Positions 7,494-14,560 of a DNA stretch of 29,264 nucleotides are shown here, piece after piece. The notes beneath the pieces are model-generated. The model did not search any database and was not told the origin of the DNA. It worked only from the letters and a program-made list of their open reading frames with translations. The stretch lies in the NCBI GenBank assembly GCA_002338505.1, contig DDIK01000213.1, positions 1 through 29,264 of the forward strand, written 5' to 3'. Position 1 is the first letter of the stretch. Each line of letters opens with the position of its first letter. The position numbers were made by a program, and so were the translations under genes. Source of the stretch: Bacteriovorax sp. UBA1852 (GTDB lineage: Bacteria; Bdellovibrionota; Bacteriovoracia; Bacteriovoracales; Bacteriovoracaceae).

Positions 7494-9278
7494 CTAATCC
7501 ATCTCTTTAATGTTGGCTCCAGCAGCTCCTAGTATTTCTCTCGGTGCACTGTACTCACCATGGTGACGTCCAAGATAGCAAGGATCATGAAACGTGAGCT
7601 CTTCGTTAACTTGTTTTTCTGGCTTAAGTTTTCCAGTTTTTAAGAGGTCTGCTAATAGCTCTGTGTGGTGAACGGTTTCAAATTCCCCATCTTCAAATTT
7701 AGCATATTCCTTACCTATGGTGTGCAGACAGTGTGGACAGTGAGTAACAACTTTATCAAAGTCGTATTGTCTCATGTTGGCGATATTTTCGATGGCAATC
7801 TCAAAGAATGAGTACTCATCACCAAACCTTCTAATTGGATCACCGTTACACTTTTCTGTTTTACCCATTACTGCAAAACTAACCCCGGCTTTTTTAAGAA
7901 GCATAACGGTATCTTTTACAACTTTTTGGTTTGAAGCATCATATGATCCAGCACAACCAACATAGTAGAGGTAGTCAACTTTCTTTCCGGCCTCAATCAC
8001 TGGAACGTCTAGGCCATCGGCCCACTTAAATCTATCATCTTGAGCGATACCCCATGGGTTACCATTTACTTGTACTTTTTGAACAGCAGTTGCAGCGTCA
8101 GCAGGTAGGTCACCAAGAGTAAGAGCTTTATATCTCTTTGCTTCCATAATGATATTTACGTGTTCAATATTGGCAGGACACTCTTCCATACATGCACCAC
8201 AAGTTGTACATGAATCTAATTCAGCAGAGCTATATGTTTGCTTTTCCCAAAAGTCAGCATCTGCTTCCCCGGCTTCACTAGTTGCGTAAGCAAGGTCTCT
8301 GGCTTTTGTTATAATTTTCTTTGGATCTAGTGGCTTGTCTGCAGCATTTGCTGGGCAGACATTAGTACATCTTCCGCACTCTACACATGTTAAAAGATCA
8401 AAACGATTCTTTGCTGTTAGCTCCGAAAGCTTTCCAAGTCCAAACGTTTCTGCATTTTCATCAGTGAAATCCATGGCCCCTAAAATCGCCCCTCTTCTCG
8501 CTGGAGTTAAGAGAGCTGCAAATGGAAGCATAAAAATATGAGAAAACTTTGAATAACCAATCGAAGCGACAAATGCCATTGTGTTGATCATATGAACCAT
8601 CCACATAGTTCTGTAAATCATTGCCCAAGTATAGTCGCCAAGTCCAAATGTATTAAAGAGTGAGGCAATAACCCATCCTACAGGTGACCAAGTAGCTTCA
8701 CCAACAGGCATACCGGTTCCCATAATTCTCACACCTTCAATTAGATATCCTAGGATAACAAGGGCCGCTAACATGATGTACATGAAGAGCTCTCTCTTAG
8801 GTTCAGTAGATTCAAGGTACTTAGGCTTTTCAATATATCTTCGCTTGTAGGCCAGTCCTAAACCTGCAAGTAGCATAAGACCTGCAATGTCAGCAAGAAA
8901 TGATACAACAATATATACAGGGCCTTTATAAATTTTAAATGGCGTGTCTGCATGAATTGCGACGAGATCTGTTGCAATCCATAGAATGACAAAACCCCAA
9001 AAGATTAGGCCATGAAAAATTGCTACACTTTTTACTCGTGGAACTTTTCCCGTAAGAAGCGCTGTTCTAAAAAAGCTTCCCCAGTTTAACTTTTCAGGTA
9101 GTAATTTCTTAATACCTTTAAAGCCTTCTCCATTGGTAATAAAAACAAATTTATCCCAAAAGCCTTTAATCATTATTCCCATTGCGGCAAAGAATAGGAC
9201 ATACATGACAACTTTAAATGAGAATGGAATATTCCAAAATATCTCACGGGTTGCCTCGTTTGCGAGAACTTCATTCAT
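7494..9278 (-). CDS. Membrane-bound HdrD/EtfD-like Fe-S oxidoreductase, ended by an in-frame TAG
   Basis: 594 residues as read; 678 positions if the amber codon is passed. The N-terminal 250 residues hold several membrane helices (about 20-40, 85-110, 120-142, 165-182, 222-258), resembling a NarI-type cytochrome b domain. Two 4Fe-4S motifs follow: C298/C301/C304/C308 and C357/C360/C363/C367. Next comes a first CCG-like domain with GCAGSYDASN, KCNGDP (one cysteine of the usual pair missing) and CPHC. The second domain starts with HDPCYLGRHHGEY and is cut at the TAG. The architecture matches the Rv0338c/EtfD group, thought to pass electrons from ETF to quinone; that role is inferred. AAGGGA precedes the ATG at good spacing. 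The stop removes a whole ligand motif, so the truncated form is probably defective. Confidence 0.85.
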   Translation of the reverse strand: MNEVLANEATREIFWNIPFSFKVVMYVLFFAAMGIMIKGFWDKFVFITNGEGFKGIKKLLPEKLNWGSFFRTALLTGKVPRVKSVAIFHGLIFWGFVILWIATDLVAIHADTPFKIYKGPVYIVVSFLADIAGLMLLAGLGLAYKRRYIEKPKYLESTEPKRELFMYIMLAALVILGYLIEGVRIMGTGMPVGEATWSPVGWVIASLFNTFGLGDYTWAMIYRTMWMVHMINTMAFVASIGYSKFSHIFMLPFAALLTPARRGAILGAMDFTDENAETFGLGKLSELTAKNRFDLLTCVECGRCTNVCPANAADKPLDPKKIITKARDLAYATSEAGEADADFWEKQTYSSAELDSCTTCGACMEECPANIEHVNIIMEAKRYKALTLGDLPADAATAVQKVQVNGNPWGIAQDDRFKWADGLDVPVIEAGKKVDYLYYVGCAGSYDASNQKVVKDTVMLLKKAGVSFAVMGKTEKCNGDPIRRFGDEYSFFEIAIENIANMRQYDFDKVVTHCPHCLHTIGKEYAKFEDGEFETVHHTELLADLLKTGKLKPEKQVNEELTFHDPCYLGRHHGEYSAPREILGAAGANIKEMD

Positions 9279-9425
9279 AACTTTTTCCCTTGTGACGTGG
9301 TAAAATTAATATCTTATAATTATTGTACTTTATCGTTATAATAATAGAAATTTGTTAGTAAATACCATGATTTATTATATGTTGTCTGACCGATTTGGTC
9401 GAGAAAGAATTTTTAGGAATGTTCA
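9279..9425. promoter_or_regulatory. Divergent promoter region
   Basis: A 147-base, very AT-rich gap separates the minus-strand oxidoreductase from the plus-strand gene at 9426. On the plus strand TATAAT occurs at 9337-9342, and a second candidate pairs TTGTTA at 9352-9357 with TTATAT at 9375-9380 (17-base spacer). On the minus strand a TATAAG box lies about 40 bases before the oxidoreductase start, with only a poor -35. The positions suit divergent promoters, but in DNA this AT-rich such boxes arise easily by chance. Confidence 0.3.
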
Positions 9426-10415
9426 TTGAATAAAGCTATATATATATCCATTTTATTGTTCTGCTTATCTTGTGCGAGAACTAAGACTATTAATTTAAGA
9501 CCGCATAGCTTCAACTCCCCACCCACAGGGATTATACACCTTGTGATCCCTGGCCTGAGTGAAGAGCAGTTCTTATTTCTTGATGAGAAGACGATAAAGG
9601 GCGCAACGTATATCGCTATAAAGAACTTCACTTGCTTTGGAAGTTCCTGGGCGCATAATCTTACAAAAATGAGAACTAATATTGCCACGTCTTTAGTTTC
9701 GCAGATGACTGGAAGTGCTGGTTCACTCAATCAGTGTAGCGAAGTCTCTCTCGTGCCGATTTGGGACAAGCTCAAGCCGTTTGCTTATAAGAGCGTTTTA
9801 TTAGAAGTTGGTGGAAGTGTTTATAGTGATGCTTTGAAGTGCGATAAGGAGTTCTTTAAAAATACTGCTGTGTTTACCTCCAAAGAGGGTTTAACAGCAA
9901 AGAACACTTTTCATTATCAAGATAAGGTAGAAGTATCAGACGGTCAAAGGCTCAGTGACAAGTCCTGTGCAAAGGGTGAGTGCTTCTCTTCGCTAGAAAA
10001 TAATTTTTTTAAAATTTGGGATGAATTAAAAGTCTCAAAAAATAAATATATGATGATTTCAGATTATACTCTCATGAATCACATTAATAAGAGAGATAAG
10101 GAAGGTTTTTTAAAAAAAATTAAGGAGATTAACCTTTTTATAAATCAAGTATTTTCTAGAATTGTAAATATTGAACAAAATGTTCTCTTTCTCGTTAGTG
10201 GTACTCAATCAATGAATGTATCTTTAGGAAGAAGTTTTTCACGAAAGAGTTTAAACTTAAGAAGAATGCAGAAGTCCATGACTGGACCTATCTGGGCCTA
10301 TGGACCACAGGCTGAAAACTTTTGTGGCTCTTATCCTGAATATGAGATCTATAATAGAATGTTTTGGCAAACTCAGGAATTTGAAATTCCGTTTAAAGAC
10401 CTTTTGAATCTATGA
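9426..10415 (+). CDS. Putative lipoprotein or exported protein of unknown function
   Basis: 329 residues starting at a TTG codon with AGGA eight bases upstream. No in-frame ATG occurs before the hydrophobic leader, so the TTG is the best start. The leader MNKAIYISILLFCLSC ends in a cysteine preceded by CLS, a non-ideal lipobox, so lipid attachment is likely but not certain. The body contains a strand-rich beginning (TGIIHLVIPGLSEEQFLFL), several cysteines and a later LFLVSGTQSMNV strand. These are vaguely like the alkaline-phosphatase/sulfatase fold, but I see no metal-ligand signature. Its stop overlaps the start of the next gene (an outer-membrane barrel) by four bases, implying coupled translation and a shared envelope function. 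Family not recognised. Confidence 0.7.
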   Translation: MNKAIYISILLFCLSCARTKTINLRPHSFNSPPTGIIHLVIPGLSEEQFLFLDEKTIKGATYIAIKNFTCFGSSWAHNLTKMRTNIATSLVSQMTGSAGSLNQCSEVSLVPIWDKLKPFAYKSVLLEVGGSVYSDALKCDKEFFKNTAVFTSKEGLTAKNTFHYQDKVEVSDGQRLSDKSCAKGECFSSLENNFFKIWDELKVSKNKYMMISDYTLMNHINKRDKEGFLKKIKEINLFINQVFSRIVNIEQNVLFLVSGTQSMNVSLGRSFSRKSLNLRRMQKSMTGPIWAYGPQAENFCGSYPEYEIYNRMFWQTQEFEIPFKDLLNL

Positions 10416-11326
10416 TAATCAAGTATCAGAATATTATGTTAATTTTACTTTTCATTTCTAGTGAGACTCTAGCTTTAACATTTTCAACAGCAGTTAAAAA
10501 ACCTAATCATTCTTTACTTGTTAAAGATGGCAGTGACGTTGTCACATATGTACCAAATTCTAGTTTTCATTTGAGTACAAAAATCTCAGCACCGTATTTC
10601 TTTTTTCAGTATAGTTTTAAGATACCTAATAGTAATTTTGGTAAAAGTGATGTCGGAAATGATGATTATGTAGATTCAAGACTTGGTATTTATTTTGGGA
10701 ATACTCTGCTTGAAGGTTTTTATAAAAAGTATAAAGGGTTTAGCTCAACAGAGAATGGTGGTAAACCCGGCTGCACAAGTTGTTTAGTCCGCAACGAGTT
10801 AGGTTCACAACTTAATCTTATTCAGTTTATGTATCCTTTAAATCGGTCTTTTGATCTTAGGGCGTCAGTTTCAGGTGCTAATCAATCAATAAAGAGTGAT
10901 TTTTCTTGGATTCTAAATATCTTCTACTCACGTTTGAAGGTAACTGATGGATTGGGAATAGTTCAAGGCGAATTTATACAAAATAGAAGTTATCTTACAG
11001 ATATCAGTCAATTAGAATTACGGCAATATGGTATTGGGTTTGGTCCTGGCTTGACGTGGAGTGTAGGCTCGTACTTCTATATTGCGGGGATCTCCTCTTT
11101 AGGTTTTGGCTATCAAGAAAATATTTATATCAAGAGCGACATAAAAAGAAGGTTGGATGAATATGGTGCAAATTTAAATATTCGATTTACTTTTGGTACT
11201 CACAACCCTGTTGTAAACACAGGAATTAGAGCACATGTAGTCTCTAACTTTTACGATATTGGTGAAGAGTTGAGTCTGACTTCTGTAGACTATGAACTGA
11301 GGTTGTATTTGTCAGTCTCGTTATGA
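10412..11326 (+). CDS. Predicted outer-membrane beta-barrel protein
   Basis: 304 residues with a signal sequence (MIIKYQNIMLILLFISSETLA, cleavage near ALA). The rest is alternating amphipathic strands rich in Tyr, Phe, Gly and Ser, for example TKISAPYFFFQYSFKIP, DSRLGIYFGNTLLEGFYKKY and YGIGFGPGLTWSVGSYFY. It ends in a strand (YELRLYLSVSL), as barrels commonly do. A CTSC pair (GGKPGCTSCLVRNE) may form a loop disulfide. The strand pattern resembles DUF4421-type barrels, but I hold that loosely. It begins inside the stop codon of the upstream lipoprotein gene (ATGA overlap), so the two are an operon, perhaps a lipoprotein-barrel pair. Its 3' end overlaps the end of hslO on the other strand by six bases. 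Confidence 0.7.
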   Translation: MIIKYQNIMLILLFISSETLALTFSTAVKKPNHSLLVKDGSDVVTYVPNSSFHLSTKISAPYFFFQYSFKIPNSNFGKSDVGNDDYVDSRLGIYFGNTLLEGFYKKYKGFSSTENGGKPGCTSCLVRNELGSQLNLIQFMYPLNRSFDLRASVSGANQSIKSDFSWILNIFYSRLKVTDGLGIVQGEFIQNRSYLTDISQLELRQYGIGFGPGLTWSVGSYFYIAGISSLGFGYQENIYIKSDIKRRLDEYGANLNIRFTFGTHNPVVNTGIRAHVVSNFYDIGEELSLTSVDYELRLYLSVSL

Positions 11327-12166
11327 TTTCAGTAGCGCTTGAATCTCATCTCTCGTAATGAGATAAGTCGTTTTACAATAGTCACACTTGGCCTCAAGAG
11401 ATGGCTTATTATCAAAAATATCTTCCATACTATTAGACCCTGTAAGACTTAAAATCCCGCTAAGCATTCTGTCTCTTGAACAGCTACACTTAAAGCTGAT
11501 CTCTTTTGTTGAGAGGAAGCTAAAGCCCAGGCTTTCGATTGAATTAACGATCTCGTCTTTATCTGATGTGGCCTTAGTGAATAGGTTATTAAGCGAATCT
11601 TGAATGTTCTCATGATATTTTTTCAAAGGGGTGCTTGAGACAATTTCTTCTTTATTAACATTAATTTCTGGAAGCTTTGAAAGCATATAAGATTGATCAC
11701 TTGTGCTTGATAAGTTGACGGTTGATTTTAGTTGATATGATTCTTTTAAAATATCATTAATGACTTGTTCGAAGTTTTTAGCCTTGGCCTCTAGGATTGA
11801 CTGATAAGGAGCGGCTTTGTTTGGGAACATTTTTATAATTCTAACTTTACCTGAAAAAATCTTTGGTAATTCATTAAAGTCTTCTGGGAGTAGAAGAGTT
11901 CTCATGAGTCCGTCAGAGTTCAGTTCGAGTTTAAATCTGAAGTATGGATTATCTGAATCTACAAAGAACCCCATGCTTTCACCGGTTTTTAAATAATTGA
12001 GTAATTGAAGTGATGATAATGTAGCATCGCGAAAAAATAAGAAGCCCTCACTTTTGACATCATGGATAATTGCTAAGTCGTTGATAACTTTTGAGCCATC
12101 GAGGAATGATAATGCAAAGCCATTCTTTGAATCTATAAAGTTAAATAAGCGACTTTCAACTAACAT
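11321..12166 (-). CDS. hslO: Redox-regulated chaperone Hsp33
   Basis: 281 residues, close to the usual Hsp33 length (about 290). Hsp33 is a cytoplasmic holdase that is activated when oxidation releases zinc from four C-terminal cysteines. Those are present as CSC (C227, C229) and CDYC (C261, C264), with the conserved spacing and the flanking SRDRMLSGILSL segment. The N-terminal substrate-binding domain shows FFRDATLSSLQLLNYLKTGE and the downstream MRTLLLPEDF, as in the family. AGGAT precedes the ATG at good spacing. It is divergent from the AddB-like gene and convergent with the barrel gene, with the two stop codons directly adjacent. The gene appears intact. Confidence 0.93.
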   Translation of the reverse strand: MLVESRLFNFIDSKNGFALSFLDGSKVINDLAIIHDVKSEGFLFFRDATLSSLQLLNYLKTGESMGFFVDSDNPYFRFKLELNSDGLMRTLLLPEDFNELPKIFSGKVRIIKMFPNKAAPYQSILEAKAKNFEQVINDILKESYQLKSTVNLSSTSDQSYMLSKLPEINVNKEEIVSSTPLKKYHENIQDSLNNLFTKATSDKDEIVNSIESLGFSFLSTKEISFKCSCSRDRMLSGILSLTGSNSMEDIFDNKPSLEAKCDYCKTTYLITRDEIQALLKS

Positions 12167-12238
12167 TTTGTTATCCTTTTATTGATGAGACTAGAGAGTC
12201 TATTATTACTATGAAAATCAATTATTTTAAAGAGCGAA

Positions 12239-14560
12239 ATGTTAAAGATTTTACCATATGAAGGGCATGTTTCTTCTATATTTAAAGAATTAGATCAAGA
12301 AATCAGTTGGACTGCAGTGACACCTAGTCCACTTAAGTCAGATATATTTAGAGAAATCGCGATTTCTTCGAAGTATTCTCAAGTTAAGAGTATTACGATT
12401 TCAAAATTCATCAAAGATATTTTGGGAACTGATGGAGACTTGCGAAAGTCAAAATCAGAATTATTGATGGAGCTTTGGACAATATGGAAGATTAAAGCAA
12501 ATGAGAATTATAATAGCTTTAGGTACGTCTTTGATTTATTTACAGAGATACGTAGTTACTCATTAGAGATTGGAGTAATTGAAGAGTTGAAGGACTTTAT
12601 TACAGAAGATGTCTTTGACGGTTTAATTCTATTTTATCATTACTTTGAAAGTTCAAATATTATTGACGAGCAAAAGTCTTATGCACTAGCAGGGTCACAA
12701 TACTCTGGAACAGAGAAGTCAGGATATGTATTTTGGGGATTCGATCATCTCAATGCTATTCAAATTGATATGATCAAAGCACTCACATCTAGCTCTTTTG
12801 TGGTAATTCCATTACCCAAAAAAGTGCTTAGCGAAATTGATACTTTTGATTGGCCTTATTGGCTCTCGACTGAAGAATACGCAGATGTGACGCTTCATGC
12901 TAAACTTCAGATAAAAGCATTTCAAGTTCCTGTCGGAAGACTAACGGAGTATTTAGACAAGATTTTAAAGAAAGATGAGAAGATATCTTTTATAGATTTT
13001 AACAAAGCTTCTGGCTTGAATGAATTATCATCATTTCAACGAGAGAGTGTAGAGCTAAAGACTAATGTTGATATATTTTCTATTAATCTTAATTCTATTT
13101 ACTCAAAACTTCAGGACCAATTTGATTGGTCTAAAGAGCAAAGTGTAGAAAGTATTTTAAACTGGTCTAAAGAAGAGAGAAAAGCCTACTTCGATGTAGA
13201 GAATATGAGATCCTTTAAAATTCTCTTTATGTTTGATTCTCTTTTGGATCGCTTTCAAAACTATTCAGATAAGAATGAGTCACTTAAGTGGAGTGATCTT
13301 CTTATTTTAAAAGAGGTTCTTCAATTAGATTTACCGCGAACATCTATGGTTAGTTTAATTAAAGAATGTGAGATGAAAGTTCTCGATCGAGACTCACTAG
13401 GAACTTTAGAGGAAGGATATTCGAAATACTTATTTATCGACAAAAATGCCGATAAATCTCTACGAGAAAATAGTAATTATTCTGCAGATGTATTAAGCGT
13501 TCTAAGTGCCTATGGGCCTAGACAAAATAAAAAGTTTGAAGCTCTCATGATAAGCTCGGACTTGTTTCAATTTGCTAACGATGGAGGAATAATTATTTTT
13601 GAAGATGGCGCGTTTGAAGATAGTTACGAATGGGAGCAGGTTTTAGAAAGTATTGACTTGGAGATATCGAAAATCAAGAATGATTTAAAAATACAGGCAC
13701 CAATTATTCCTGTAGAGAATGAAGACTTTAAGGGACTATTGTCTGCGACGAAAATACAGTCTTATATTGATTGTCCGCGAAAGTTTGCTTACGAGTATAA
13801 GAATAGAGTCAACTTACTCGTCAGAGGTCGAACTCAAATTACACCTGATATTAAAGGGCTCGTTGAGCATTTATTGATCGAAAAATTTCTAGATCAAAAC
13901 AATATGTACGATGAGTTGACTCATAAGACACTAGGACAAACACTTTTAAAAAATGAAATTAAAAGTAATGGCCTCATTATTTCAAGAATAAATTTTGATT
14001 CAGCACTAGAAGAGATCATTGCCTATACCGCAGAGATTATTCAAAGGCTTCTAAGTGTTAAAAACAGCTTTGGGGTAAAGTTTATATTTGAATATGATTT
14101 AAATACAATTGATCCACTTGTTAGTGGGAGAGTAGATTTAATACTTGAACTTGATGGGAAGTACTTGGCAATTGACTTTAAGAGATCCTCAACGGGTGTT
14201 CCTTCAAAGAAAGACTTTGAAGAATTTAATAAAATTCAAATGTGGTTCTATTCTCAAAGGCTATCTCAGTTAGAGGGCAAGATTATAGGCGTCGGATATT
14301 TGAGCTTAGCTGATCTTAGTGAGTCACGAATTTACATGATTGATGATTGTGTTTGGAGTGATCTCTTATTTGGTGGTATGAAAACAAGTGTCTTTAAAGA
14401 TAGCTTTCAAGAAAAGCTACAAGCTTACGCTGAGTTTGAAACAGAGGTTGTTCAGAAAATGAATACAGATGTTGAATTTCTCGCTATGCCAAAGTCTAAT
14501 GGTGCATGTGATTATTGTGTTGCAAATCCCGTTTGTACTCGAGGAGCTGGCATAAGATGA
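12239..14560 (+). CDS. addB: AddB-like subunit of a double-strand-break repair helicase-nuclease
   Basis: 773 residues. AddAB resects broken DNA ends for recombination; AddB carries one nuclease and recognises Chi in known systems. The C-terminal PD-(D/E)XK nuclease has SGRVDLILELDGKYLAIDFK with the catalytic Asp-Lys pair, then the KIQMWFYSQRL (QxxxY) motif. It is framed by four cysteines, C512 and C757/C760/C766, in the C...CxxCx5C pattern that binds 4Fe-4S in AddB. The N-terminal half is helicase-like but I see no Walker A (GKT/S) motif, so this subunit probably cannot hydrolyse ATP, as in RexB-type AddB proteins. At 773 residues it is shorter than B. subtilis AddB (about 1166). Its stop overlaps the start of the AddA-like gene as ATGA. 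Confidence 0.8.
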   Translation: MLKILPYEGHVSSIFKELDQEISWTAVTPSPLKSDIFREIAISSKYSQVKSITISKFIKDILGTDGDLRKSKSELLMELWTIWKIKANENYNSFRYVFDLFTEIRSYSLEIGVIEELKDFITEDVFDGLILFYHYFESSNIIDEQKSYALAGSQYSGTEKSGYVFWGFDHLNAIQIDMIKALTSSSFVVIPLPKKVLSEIDTFDWPYWLSTEEYADVTLHAKLQIKAFQVPVGRLTEYLDKILKKDEKISFIDFNKASGLNELSSFQRESVELKTNVDIFSINLNSIYSKLQDQFDWSKEQSVESILNWSKEERKAYFDVENMRSFKILFMFDSLLDRFQNYSDKNESLKWSDLLILKEVLQLDLPRTSMVSLIKECEMKVLDRDSLGTLEEGYSKYLFIDKNADKSLRENSNYSADVLSVLSAYGPRQNKKFEALMISSDLFQFANDGGIIIFEDGAFEDSYEWEQVLESIDLEISKIKNDLKIQAPIIPVENEDFKGLLSATKIQSYIDCPRKFAYEYKNRVNLLVRGRTQITPDIKGLVEHLLIEKFLDQNNMYDELTHKTLGQTLLKNEIKSNGLIISRINFDSALEEIIAYTAEIIQRLLSVKNSFGVKFIFEYDLNTIDPLVSGRVDLILELDGKYLAIDFKRSSTGVPSKKDFEEFNKIQMWFYSQRLSQLEGKIIGVGYLSLADLSESRIYMIDDCVWSDLLFGGMKTSVFKDSFQEKLQAYAEFETEVVQKMNTDVEFLAMPKSNGACDYCVANPVCTRGAGIR

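Noticed and set aside
7494..7496. Selenocysteine recoding of the oxidoreductase
   Set aside because: The codon is TAG, not TGA, and the position in the family is not a conserved cysteine, so selenocysteine does not fit.
9388..9400. GACC-gattt-GGTC hairpin before the lipoprotein gene
   Set aside because: A four-base stem with no T-run is too weak to call a terminator or riboswitch.
9413..9730. Minus-strand 105-residue ORF overlapping the lipoprotein gene start
   Set aside because: It overlaps a plus-strand gene with a ribosome-binding site, signal sequence and coupled downstream gene; no family resemblance.
14515..14556. Upstream ATG start for the AddA-like helicase
   Set aside because: The extra 14 residues are an out-of-frame reading of the addB Fe-S cysteine region; the ATG at 14557 gives a standard ATGA overlap and starts the conserved Q-motif.
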